Assembly: GCA_963798455.1 (NCBI GenBank) | Contig: CAWCTD010000003.1 | Coordinates: 1,178,001 to 1,242,000, forward strand | Reading direction: 5' to 3' | Origin: CAWCTD01 sp963798455 | Lineage (GTDB): Bacteria; Acidobacteriota; Terriglobia; Bryobacterales; Bryobacteraceae | DNA length: 64,000 nt | Shown here: in pieces, positions 16,011 to 25,398 of the stretch | Position numbering within the stretch: position 1 is the first letter of the stretch | How the letters are laid out: each line of letters opens with the position of its first letter | Position numbers and translations under genes: made by a program | The notes under the pieces: model-generated | Database searches by the model: none | Told to the model about the DNA's origin: nothing | The model's input: the letters and a program-made list of their open reading frames with translations, nothing else

Positions 16011-18272
16011 ATGTTCGAATTTTTTTTCAAGTATCCGACGACCGTATTTGCCAAGGGGGACTTCGTCCTTCTGGCGAGGTGGCCGGTCTGGGCACTGGTG
16101 GCGCTGATCGCCGCCGCCTCCATCCTTCTCGGCTTCTTCGTGTGGCGGCGCAGAGGCAGAATGGCGCCGGGGCTGTTCGGGTTGCGGCCGGCTCTCATCT
16201 GGCTGCTCCAGAGCTGCCTGGCGGCGTTGCTGCTCCTGATGCTGTGGCACCCGGCCATCAGCATCGCCACTCTAAAGCCGCAGCAGAACATCGTTGCCGT
16301 GGTCGTGGACGATTCGCGCAGCATGTCCATCTCCGAGGACGGCAAGACGCGGATCGACAGGGCCAAGGCGGTCCTCGATGGCGGCCTGCGGGCCTCGCTG
16401 GAGAAGAAGTTCCAGGTCAGGCTGTACCGCTTTGGCCAGCTTCTGGAGCGCATTCAGGGAACCGGTCAGCTCACCGGAGCGGCCCAGGTGACCCGCATCA
16501 GCGACGCGCTGAAGCAAGTCGCGTCGGAGGCCGCCGGCTTGCCCATCGGCGCCATGGTCCTGGTGAGCGACGGCGCCGACAACAGCGGCGGCATCGACCG
16601 CGAAACCATCGCCGAAATCCGCCGCCACCGGATTCCAGTGCACACAGTGGGAATCGGCCGCGAGGCGCCCGCCCGCGACATCGAAATCACGGACGCGGTG
16701 TTGCCCGCGCGGACGCTCGCCGACTCTGGCATCAGCGCCCAGGTCACTTTGCGCCAGCACGGCTATCCGAACCGCAAGGTGCGGTTGACCATATCCGATG
16801 GCGGCAAGCCGCTGGCCTCCCAGGAAGTGACGCTCAAGAGCGACGGCGTGCCGCAGACGGAATCGGTCCTGTTCAACGCCGGGATTGCCGGAGCAAAGAC
16901 GCTGGCGATCAGCGTGGAGCGCCTGGAGGGCGAAGAGAACCAAAACAACAACACCGTGATGCGGCTGGTGAACGTGGAGGCCCTGAAGCCTCGCGTCCTC
17001 TATTTCGAGGGCGAGCCGGGCTGGGAACTCAAGTTCGTGCGGCGCGCGGCGGAGGAGGACCGCAGCCTCCAGTTCGTCCTTTTGGCCCGCACCACGCAGA
17101 ACAAGACCTACCGCCTGGGGATCTCCGATCCCAAGGAGTTGGAACAGGGCTTTCCCGCCAAGGCCGAGGAACTGTTCGCTTACGAGGGCTTGGTCCTGGT
17201 CAACGTCGAGGCCTCCTATTTCACGCCGGCGCAGCAGGATCTCATCCGGCAGTTCGTCGACCGCCGGGGCGGCGGGCTTCTGTTTCTGGGCGGCCGCGCA
17301 TCGCTCGCCGACGGCGGCTACGGCTCCTCCGGGCTGGCCGCCCTGGTTCCGGTGACGCTCTCCGCGCGCAAGGACACCTTCCACAGGGACCCAGCCAAAG
17401 CCGAATTGACTGCCGCGGGACGCGACAGCCTCATCTGCAGGCTCGTCGAACAGCCCGACAAGAACGCCGAGCGATGGAACAAGTTGCCGGCGCTGGCGGA
17501 CTATCAGGAAGTGGGTGAGCCAAAGCCGGGTGCGCTGGTCCTGGCCGAGAGTGCGACGCCTGGCGGCAGGAGGTACCCGCTCCTGGTGACTGAGAACTAC
17601 GGCCTGGGAAGAACCGCGCTGTTCGCGACCGGCGGGAGCTGGCGCTGGCGGATGCTCCAGGACCACACGGACACCACGCACCAGACCTTCTGGCAGCAAT
17701 TGTTGCGCTGGCTGGTTTCCGACGCCGCGCGCGTCTGTTCGGTGTCCACCCCGCGGCAGATGTTGTTCGACGAGGGTCGTGTGCCACTTCGCGTCCAGGC
17801 CCGCGATAAGGAGTTCAATCCCATTTCTGACGCACGCGTGGAGGCCCACGTCATGGGGCCTGAAGGCATTACGGGGCGCTTCGAGCTCAGCCCCTCGCCC
17901 GCCGAGTTGGGTGTCTACGAGGGCGAGTACACCGCCGAGAAGCCCGGCTCGTATCTGGTCGAGGTGACCGCCACCCGCGGAACCGAACAGATCGGGCGTG
18001 ACGTGATCACCTTCCGCCGCGAGAACGGCGTGGCGGAGAACTTCCGCACGGAGCAGAACCGAGAGCTGTTGGAAAAGCTCGCGGAGGAAACAGGCGGCCG
18101 GTACTACACGCCCGGCAACGTCGCCAAGTTGAGCGATGAGGTTTCCTACTCGGAGGCGGGCATCACCACCCGAGAGATTCGTGATCTTTGGGACATGCCC
18201 ATCGTTTTCTTGCTGTTGATCCTGCTGCGCGGCGTCGAATGGCTGCTCCGGCGCCGATGGGGTGCGGTATGA
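16011..18272 (+). CDS. Membrane VWA protein with GATase-like domain
   Basis: A 753-residue protein. Two membrane helices (about 27-45 and 62-80) precede a von Willebrand A domain whose metal site reads DDSRSMS (D100, S102, S104). After a beta-rich region comes a class I glutamine-amidotransferase-like fold (PRVLYFEGEPGWELKFVRRA, GLVLVNVEASYFTPAQQ, GGGLLFLGG) and a C-terminal membrane helix near 728-746. Proteins with this plan occur with MoxR ATPases, which are thought to act as chaperones on VWA partners. The ATG follows the DUF4159 stop by 26 bases. Its stop overlaps the next start (ATGA). Confidence 0.82.
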   Translation: MFEFFFKYPTTVFAKGDFVLLARWPVWALVALIAAASILLGFFVWRRRGRMAPGLFGLRPALIWLLQSCLAALLLLMLWHPAISIATLKPQQNIVAVVVDDSRSMSISEDGKTRIDRAKAVLDGGLRASLEKKFQVRLYRFGQLLERIQGTGQLTGAAQVTRISDALKQVASEAAGLPIGAMVLVSDGADNSGGIDRETIAEIRRHRIPVHTVGIGREAPARDIEITDAVLPARTLADSGISAQVTLRQHGYPNRKVRLTISDGGKPLASQEVTLKSDGVPQTESVLFNAGIAGAKTLAISVERLEGEENQNNNTVMRLVNVEALKPRVLYFEGEPGWELKFVRRAAEEDRSLQFVLLARTTQNKTYRLGISDPKELEQGFPAKAEELFAYEGLVLVNVEASYFTPAQQDLIRQFVDRRGGGLLFLGGRASLADGGYGSSGLAALVPVTLSARKDTFHRDPAKAELTAAGRDSLICRLVEQPDKNAERWNKLPALADYQEVGEPKPGALVLAESATPGGRRYPLLVTENYGLGRTALFATGGSWRWRMLQDHTDTTHQTFWQQLLRWLVSDAARVCSVSTPRQMLFDEGRVPLRVQARDKEFNPISDARVEAHVMGPEGITGRFELSPSPAELGVYEGEYTAEKPGSYLVEVTATRGTEQIGRDVITFRRENGVAENFRTEQNRELLEKLAEETGGRYYTPGNVAKLSDEVSYSEAGITTREIRDLWDMPIVFLLLILLRGVEWLLRRRWGAV

Positions 18273-19192
18273 GGCTCATGGTGCTTGCGGTCGCTGCCGC
18301 GCTATGTTTGCCGGCGGCCACGCACTACATCACCGTGGCCGGGCTCGGAGGCGAACCCGATTACGAGCAGCGGTTCGCCAACTGGGCGCAGACCATCGAC
18401 CAGGTTCTCCGCCAGAGCCGCACGGACGCCAAGATCGACACCCTCGTCGGAAGCGAGGCGACCCGGGACCACCTGCGCGCGGTCCTGGAGCAGGCGGCGC
18501 AGGATTGCGGCCCCAACGATGCGTTCGTGCTGATGCTGATCGGCCACGGCACGTTCGACGGGTACGAGTACAAGTTCAACCTGCCCGGCCCGGACATCTC
18601 GGCGTCGGAACTGGCGAGCCTGCTGAACCAGGTGCGGGCGGGCCGCCAACTGGTTGTGGTCATGACCAGTGCCAGCGGCGGGGCGATCGAAGCGTTGCGC
18701 AAAGAGAACCGGATCCTCATCGTGGCCACCAAGAGCGGCACCGAGAAGAACGCCACGGTCTTCGCGCGATACTGGGCCGAGGCTCTGCGCGACCCTTCGG
18801 CGGACACGGACAAGAACGAAGCCATCACGGCGCTGGAGGCCTTTCGCTACGCCAGCCAGAAGACGGCCGCCTTCTATGAGTCCCAAAAACGACTCGCCAC
18901 GGAACACCCCGTTTTGGAGGATACGGGCAAGGGCGAAGGCGCGCGAGATCCCTCGCCGGAACAGGGGGAGGGAAGACTGGCCGCCGCATTCACCTTGTTG
19001 CGCTTCGGCGCTGCCCAAGCCGCGGCCCAGGATCCCGCCAAGCGCAAACTGCTGGCAAGGAAAGAGGAACTGGAGCAGCAGATCGACCTGCTGAAGTATC
19101 AGAAAGCCGCCATGCCGGAGGACGCCTACAAGAAGCAGCTCACAGCCCTGCTCCTCGAGCTGGCCCGGACGCAGGAGGAACTCGACAAGTGA
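18269..19192 (+). CDS. Exported caspase/C13-peptidase-like protein with Ser in the nucleophile position
   Basis: A 307-residue protein with a signal peptide (about residues 1-17). The fold pattern of clan CD peptidases is visible: a strand ending in the GHG dyad histidine motif (VLMLIGHGTFDGY, H93) and, about 40 residues later, a strand plus small-residue motif LVVVMTSASGGAIEAL. Clan CD enzymes have Cys here (D-A-C-x-S-G); the aligned residue is S134 and the protein has no Cys nearby. A legumain-like DTDKNEAITALEAF segment follows. The C-terminus is a charged coiled coil. It is probably a non-catalytic pseudoprotease or an atypical hydrolase. ATGA overlap upstream and GTGA overlap downstream. 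Confidence 0.6.
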   Translation: MRLMVLAVAAALCLPAATHYITVAGLGGEPDYEQRFANWAQTIDQVLRQSRTDAKIDTLVGSEATRDHLRAVLEQAAQDCGPNDAFVLMLIGHGTFDGYEYKFNLPGPDISASELASLLNQVRAGRQLVVVMTSASGGAIEALRKENRILIVATKSGTEKNATVFARYWAEALRDPSADTDKNEAITALEAFRYASQKTAAFYESQKRLATEHPVLEDTGKGEGARDPSPEQGEGRLAAAFTLLRFGAAQAAAQDPAKRKLLARKEELEQQIDLLKYQKAAMPEDAYKKQLTALLLELARTQEELDK

Positions 19193-21363
19193 CCCTGCGT
19201 CTCTGCGGTCTTCTTATGTTCGGTCTGTCGGCTCTCGCTCAGACGCCGGATCACTGCCGCCAGTTGTACCGCCACGGCCGCCTTCAGGAGACCACGGCCT
19301 GCTATCAGTCACTTCTCTCCTCACAGGACCCCTACGTCCGGGCAGAAGCGTACTGGGGCCTGGAACAGTACAAAGACGCCAACGACAATTTCCGCAAAGC
19401 GGTGGAGCTCCAGCCCAAGAATCCCGACTACCGGGTGAGGTGGGGCCGCTTGTTCCTGGACCGTGAGCAGAACCAGGACGCTGTGGACCTGTTCAACGAA
19501 GCGCTGGAGATCAAGAGCGATCATACGCGGGCCTTGTTGGCACTGGCGCAAGCGGCCTCAGAAGGATTTGAGAACGCGGCGGAGGCGCTCGCGCAGAAGG
19601 CCGTCGCGGCGGACCCGAAGCTGGTGGAGGCCAGGGTGCTGCTGGCCTCGATGGCGCTCGAGGACAACAACCCTCGGAAAGCCGTCGAGGAAGCCGACAA
19701 GGCGCTCGCCATCGAACCGGAGTCGTTGGAGGCTCTTTCGCTCAAGGCGGCCATCGACTTGCTTGACGATAAGCAGGAGACGCCCTACCTGGCCCGCATC
19801 TTCAAAGTGGACCCCGCCTACGGCGAGGTGTACGCGACCGCCGGGCGGTTCTTCGTGCTGAACCGCCGTTACGAAGAGGGCATCGCACTGTACCGCAAGG
19901 CCCTGGAACTCAACCCGAGACTGCACAAGGCGCGCGCCGAGCTGGGGCTCAACCTGATGCGGTTGGGCCACGACGAAGAGGCGCGCAAGCAACTGGAGGC
20001 CTGCTACAAAGCCGGCGAAACCTATCCCGCCGTGGGCAACCCCCTCCGCCTGCTGGACAGCTACAAGAACTTCGAATACATAAAGAGCGGCAACGTCATC
20101 CTCAAACTGCACGAGAAGGAGGCCGATCTGCTGGAGCCGTACTTCGAGGCGGAAGCCAAGCGCGATATTGCCACCTACGAAAAGAAGTACCAGATGCGCC
20201 TGCCCTGGCCGGTGCAAGTAGAGGTCTATCCGGATCACGAGGATTTTGCGGTCCGCATTCTGGGAATGCCGGGCATGGGCGCGCTGGGCGTGACCTTCGT
20301 CAACGTGGTCGCCATGGACAGCCCCACCAGCAGGAAGCCGGGCGAATTCCACTGGGCGAGCACGCTGCGGCACGAACTGAGCCACGTATTTACGCTGGCG
20401 GCTACGCACCAACGCATGCCCCGGTGGTTTACCGAGGGCATGGCGGTTTACGAGGAGACGGCCGCGTCCCCTGAGTGGGGCGACCGCATGTCCCCACAGG
20501 TGATCCTGGCCATCCGCGACAAGAAGCTGTTGCCTGTCGCGCAGCTCGACAGGGGCTTCGTGCATCCAAGCTATCCGGAGCAGGTTATCGTGTCCTACTT
20601 CGAGGCGGGGCGCATCTGCGACTTCATCCAGCAGAAGTGGGGATTTCAGAAGCTGCTGGACATGATGCATGCCTATGCGGAATTGAAGACCACGCCGGAG
20701 GTCATCCAGCAGCAGCTTGGCGTCGCGCCCGAGGAGTTCGACAAGCAGTTTCAAGGCTGGCTCACCGCTCAGACCAAGACCACGGTGGAGGGCTTTGACA
20801 ACTGGAAGAAGGGCATGCAGCGCATCGCCGAGTTGGTCAAGGCCGAGAAGAACGACGATGTGATTCGCGAGGCGCCTGCCGTCCGCGACCTCTACCCGGA
20901 TTTCGTGGAGCCCGGCAACCTTTACGAAGTGCTGGCCGACGCGTACCTGGCCAAAGGCGACAAGTCAGGGGCGGCGGCGGAGCTGACGCGCTGCGCGCAC
21001 GCCGGCGGACGGAGCCCGGATGCGCTGAAGCAGCTTGCCACCTTGCTGGAAGGGCTTGGGCGGCCTAAGGAAGCGATCGAGGCGCTCAACCGGATCAACT
21101 ATGTCTATCCTCGCGACGAGGAATTGCACCGCCGCCTGGGCGATCTGTACCTGGCGGCCAACGACGCTCAGGATGCGATCCGGGAATACGGCGCGCTGGT
21201 GGCCATGAAGCCGCTGGACCAGGCCGCCTCGCATTTCAGTCTGGCCAGGGCCTACCGCATGGCCGACAGGCGCGAGGAGGCCAAACAACAGGTTGTGATG
21301 TCGCTCGAGGCGGCGCCGGGTTACAGGCCGGCGCAGAAGCTATTGCTCGAATTGAGCCAATGA
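19189..21363 (+). CDS. TPR protein with gluzincin metallopeptidase domain (peptidase MA-like)
   Basis: A 724-residue exported protein. After a signal sequence, TPRs fill about residues 20-280. The peptidase domain carries HELSH at 395-399 with RWFTEGMAVYEE (E416) as the third zinc ligand, the gluzincin pattern of MA-like peptidases. TPRs return at the C-terminus (about 560-720). The GTG start overlaps the previous stop, so translation is coupled. Together with the caspase-like protein it suggests a periplasmic proteolysis or assembly function in this operon. Confidence 0.82.
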   Translation: MTLRLCGLLMFGLSALAQTPDHCRQLYRHGRLQETTACYQSLLSSQDPYVRAEAYWGLEQYKDANDNFRKAVELQPKNPDYRVRWGRLFLDREQNQDAVDLFNEALEIKSDHTRALLALAQAASEGFENAAEALAQKAVAADPKLVEARVLLASMALEDNNPRKAVEEADKALAIEPESLEALSLKAAIDLLDDKQETPYLARIFKVDPAYGEVYATAGRFFVLNRRYEEGIALYRKALELNPRLHKARAELGLNLMRLGHDEEARKQLEACYKAGETYPAVGNPLRLLDSYKNFEYIKSGNVILKLHEKEADLLEPYFEAEAKRDIATYEKKYQMRLPWPVQVEVYPDHEDFAVRILGMPGMGALGVTFVNVVAMDSPTSRKPGEFHWASTLRHELSHVFTLAATHQRMPRWFTEGMAVYEETAASPEWGDRMSPQVILAIRDKKLLPVAQLDRGFVHPSYPEQVIVSYFEAGRICDFIQQKWGFQKLLDMMHAYAELKTTPEVIQQQLGVAPEEFDKQFQGWLTAQTKTTVEGFDNWKKGMQRIAELVKAEKNDDVIREAPAVRDLYPDFVEPGNLYEVLADAYLAKGDKSGAAAELTRCAHAGGRSPDALKQLATLLEGLGRPKEAIEALNRINYVYPRDEELHRRLGDLYLAANDAQDAIREYGALVAMKPLDQAASHFSLARAYRMADRREEAKQQVVMSLEAAPGYRPAQKLLLELSQ

Positions 21364-21387
21364 GTGTTGAGTGATTGGGTGAGGGAA

Positions 21388-22416
<1,029 letters not shown>

Positions 22417-22418
22417 GC

Positions 22419-23306
22419 TTGTCGCAGCGTTATCTGGATCCCGAGATCCTGGCCGGAATTTCCGGGCTGGATCTGGTGGCGAAGACGGTGGTGGAAGGCT
22501 TCATCGCCGGACTGCACCGCTCGCCCGACTTTGGATTCAGCCAGGAGTTCGCCGAGTACCGCGCTTACAGCGAAGGCGACGATCTGCGGCACGTCGACTG
22601 GAACGTGTTCGCCCGCACCGAGCGCTGCTACCTCAAGCGCTACCGGGGTGAGACGAACACGCGCCTGACGCTGCTCATCGACGCCAGCGCTTCGATGGGC
22701 TACGGTTCCCACCGCGTCAACAAGCTCGAGTACGCGCGCTACCTGGCCGCCTCTCTGTTTTACATGGCCCACCACCAACGCGATGCGGCCGGCCTGATCG
22801 TGTTCGACGACGAGGTGAGGAATCATCTGGTGCCCTCCTCGCGCCACGGCCAGTTGTTCCGGCTATTGCACGCCCTGGAGCGAATCGAGCTGGGGACCCG
22901 GACGAATTTCCAGAAGCCCTTTCTGCACTTCCAGCAGTTCCTCTTCCGGCCCGGCATCGTGGGGGTGATTTCGGATTTCTATGAGGATCCCGAAGTCATC
23001 ATCCGGACCATCGAGCCGCTGCGGTTTAGAGGCAACGAACTGATCCTGTTTCAGGTCCTCGACCCCAAGGAAATCGAGCCCGGCTTCCGCCGGCCCGTGC
23101 TGCTGGTGGACATGGAGAACGAGCAGTCCATGGACGTGACCCCGGAATACGCGCAGACAGAGTACCGGGAGAAGATCGACAGCCACATCGAGAACCTCCG
23201 GACGAAAGCCAAACGGGCCGGCATGGATTGCTTTCTCCTGAACACCGGCCGGCCGCTGGACGAGGCCCTGAGAGAATACCTGGTGATTCGCGAGGGGAGG
23301 TTGTAA
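22419..23306 (+). CDS. DUF58 domain protein with VWA-type metal site
   Basis: A 295-residue protein with the DUF58 signature GDDLRHVDWNVFAR (about residues 53-66) and a VWA-like metal motif DASAS at 88-92, then the DAAGLIVFDDEV strand. DUF58 proteins are the standard partners of MoxR ATPases. The TTG at 22419 is chosen because AGAGGAG ends 7 bases upstream and the gene then follows the moxR stop with two bases between; no ATG or GTG fits. Confidence 0.85.
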   Translation: MSQRYLDPEILAGISGLDLVAKTVVEGFIAGLHRSPDFGFSQEFAEYRAYSEGDDLRHVDWNVFARTERCYLKRYRGETNTRLTLLIDASASMGYGSHRVNKLEYARYLAASLFYMAHHQRDAAGLIVFDDEVRNHLVPSSRHGQLFRLLHALERIELGTRTNFQKPFLHFQQFLFRPGIVGVISDFYEDPEVIIRTIEPLRFRGNELILFQVLDPKEIEPGFRRPVLLVDMENEQSMDVTPEYAQTEYREKIDSHIENLRTKAKRAGMDCFLLNTGRPLDEALREYLVIREGRL

Positions 23307-23308
23307 GG

Positions 23309-25333
23309 ATGGGCCTGAGTGCGCCATGGTTTCTGGCGGGAATGGCGGCTGTCGCTCTGCCGGTGTACTTTCACTTGCTGAAAAAGCACAAGAGTACGCC
23401 GCTGCCTTTCAGCTCCTTGATGTTCTTCGAAAAGCGGATGCAAAGCTCGATCCAGCACCGCCGGCTCCAGTACCTGCTGCTCTTCTCATTGCGAACGGCG
23501 CTGTTGGTCCTGTTGGCTCTGGCCTTCGCCGGACCTTTCATCACCGGTGGACCGGCTCTGTCCGCGGGCGGGCGGAAGTTGGTCGTGCTCGCCATCGACA
23601 ATTCTTTCAGCATGAGGCAGGCGGACCACCTGGATCGCGCCAAGCGGGAAGCTCTCCAGGTTGTGTCCGGCTTGGGGCCGGGCGATCAGGGGCAAGTCCT
23701 GGCCTTCGCGCGAGCGGTGAGCGTGATGAGTGAACCCACCAGCGACCAAGCCGCGCTGCGCGGCGCCATCGCGGGCATCAAGCCCAGCGACTCGCGCAGC
23801 GCCTATGGAGATCTTGTGCGGGCTCTTCGTTCCATTGCACAGTCATCGCAAATGCCGCTCGAAGTGCATCTGTTCAGCGACCTGCAAAAGAGTTCCATGC
23901 CGGCCGGTTTTGCGGAACTTGCCCTGCCGCCGGGAACTGCCCTCAAGCTGCACGCCATGGCGGACAAGGCCATTCCGAATTGGGCGGTGGAGTCGGTGAC
24001 CGCGCCGGCGTGGCTGGATGACAAAGGCAAGGCCAAGGTGCAGGCCACCGTCGCGGGCTTTGACACGGAGGCGGGCTCCGTTCGGGCATCGGTGCTGGTG
24101 AACGGCAGGACCGTGGAGACCAAGGCGGTGAACGTGCCGGCCAGCGGCAGGGCCACGGTGGAGTTCACGGCGCTGGACCCGCCCCACGGGCTCAACCGCT
24201 GCGAGGTTCGTCTCGAGTCCCGGGACTCCTTTCCGGCCGACGACCGCTTCTTGTTTGCCGTGGAGCGGTCCGATCCCAGCCGCGTCCTGTTCGTGCACGA
24301 ACTGCGCGACACGCGATCGCCCACGTACTTCCGCGCGGCGCTGGAAGCAGCGTCGCAGGCGGCCTTCGTCCTGGAGACTCCCACCTCCTTCGAGCTGTCT
24401 GGTGTCAACCCCGCGCGCTATGGATTCGTGGTCCTCTCCAATCTGTCTTCCATTCCGGCGCCCTTCGAGGAATCGCTGAAGGCCTATGTGCGCGAGGGCG
24501 GCGCCGTGCTGATCGCCCTGGGGCCCTCGGCGGCCGCGCGGGGCCGCATCCCCGTGATCGATGGCTCGGTTGCCGAGACCCGTTACGCCTCGCGCCAGGG
24601 CGAGCGTTTCCAGACCGTGGATTGGCTGGACACGGCGCATCCCTCCATCCAGCGCGCGAACCGTTGGGAGGGTGTGAAGTTCTACCAAGTGTTCCGGGTG
24701 CAGGCCGCCAACATGCGCGTGCTGGCCCGCGTAACGGACCAGACCCCGGTGCTGCTGGAAAGGCAGGAAGGCAACGGCCACGTCCTGCTGTTCACCTCCA
24801 CTTTCGACAACATATCGAACGATTTCCCCCTGCATTCCTCGTTCGTGCCCTTCGTGGAGCAGACCGCCCGCTACCTGAGCGGGTTGGACGAGGGCGTGAG
24901 CAGTCTTCCCGTGGATTCTTACTATCAGCTTCGCCGGACCAGCGGAGAGGGCAGCGCGGCCGATGTTCTCGACCCGGAGGGCAGACGCGTTCTGGATTTG
25001 TCGGGGACCGCCAAGGCGCTGGGCTTCCCGCTGGCCCAGGAAGGTTTCTACGAGATTCGGCGAGGCAACGGGCGCCAGGAACTCATCGCCGTAAACGCGG
25101 ACAGGCGCGAGTCCGATTTCGAAGTGATCCCCAAGGAGACCCTGTCCTTGTGGCAGAATACAGGCGAGGGCGCTCCGGCTGCGCGTGGAAGCGAACGCGT
25201 GGAATCGAAGCCGCGGCCGATATGGTGGTATGTCTTGTTGATCGCGTTTTTGCTGGCGCTGGCCGAGTCCCTGGTGTCGGCCAGATACCTTTCCGCTAAG
25301 TCTGAGCCGCGACCGGAGGGAGCGGTTCGTTAG
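23309..25333 (+). CDS. BatA-like membrane protein with VWA domain
   Basis: A 674-residue protein that begins with the BatA N-terminal pattern (LSAPWFLAGMAAVALPVYFHLLKK, then PLPFSSLMFFE), has membrane helices at about 6-23 and 55-77, a VWA domain with the DNSFS metal site (D97, S99, S101), a large beta-rich periplasmic region and a final membrane helix near 645-663. This matches the BatA-like/aerotolerance proteins in MoxR operons. The start follows the DUF58 stop by two bases with TAAGG in front. An intergenic pair of hairpins follows the gene. Confidence 0.83.
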   Translation: MGLSAPWFLAGMAAVALPVYFHLLKKHKSTPLPFSSLMFFEKRMQSSIQHRRLQYLLLFSLRTALLVLLALAFAGPFITGGPALSAGGRKLVVLAIDNSFSMRQADHLDRAKREALQVVSGLGPGDQGQVLAFARAVSVMSEPTSDQAALRGAIAGIKPSDSRSAYGDLVRALRSIAQSSQMPLEVHLFSDLQKSSMPAGFAELALPPGTALKLHAMADKAIPNWAVESVTAPAWLDDKGKAKVQATVAGFDTEAGSVRASVLVNGRTVETKAVNVPASGRATVEFTALDPPHGLNRCEVRLESRDSFPADDRFLFAVERSDPSRVLFVHELRDTRSPTYFRAALEAASQAAFVLETPTSFELSGVNPARYGFVVLSNLSSIPAPFEESLKAYVREGGAVLIALGPSAAARGRIPVIDGSVAETRYASRQGERFQTVDWLDTAHPSIQRANRWEGVKFYQVFRVQAANMRVLARVTDQTPVLLERQEGNGHVLLFTSTFDNISNDFPLHSSFVPFVEQTARYLSGLDEGVSSLPVDSYYQLRRTSGEGSAADVLDPEGRRVLDLSGTAKALGFPLAQEGFYEIRRGNGRQELIAVNADRRESDFEVIPKETLSLWQNTGEGAPAARGSERVESKPRPIWWYVLLIAFLLALAESLVSARYLSAKSEPRPEGAVR

Positions 25334-25343
25334 GAGCGTAGGG

Positions 25344-25382
25344 CAGGCTTCAGCCTGTCAGGCGCGCAAGCGCAGCTTGCGC
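25344..25382. repeat. Two adjacent hairpins, REP-like intergenic repeat
   Basis: CAGGCT-tc-AGCCTG (25344-25357) and the perfect GCGCAAGC-gca-GCTTGCGC (25364-25382) sit in the only sizeable gap of the operon, between the BatA-like and DUF4175 genes. Sequences of the kind GGCAGGCTTCAGCCTGTC recur between genes in acidobacterial and planctomycete genomes, to my recollection. There is no T-tract. They may stabilise the upstream mRNA or tune expression of the downstream gene. Confidence 0.6.
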
Positions 25383-25398
25383 CACCAAAGGAGGCAGC

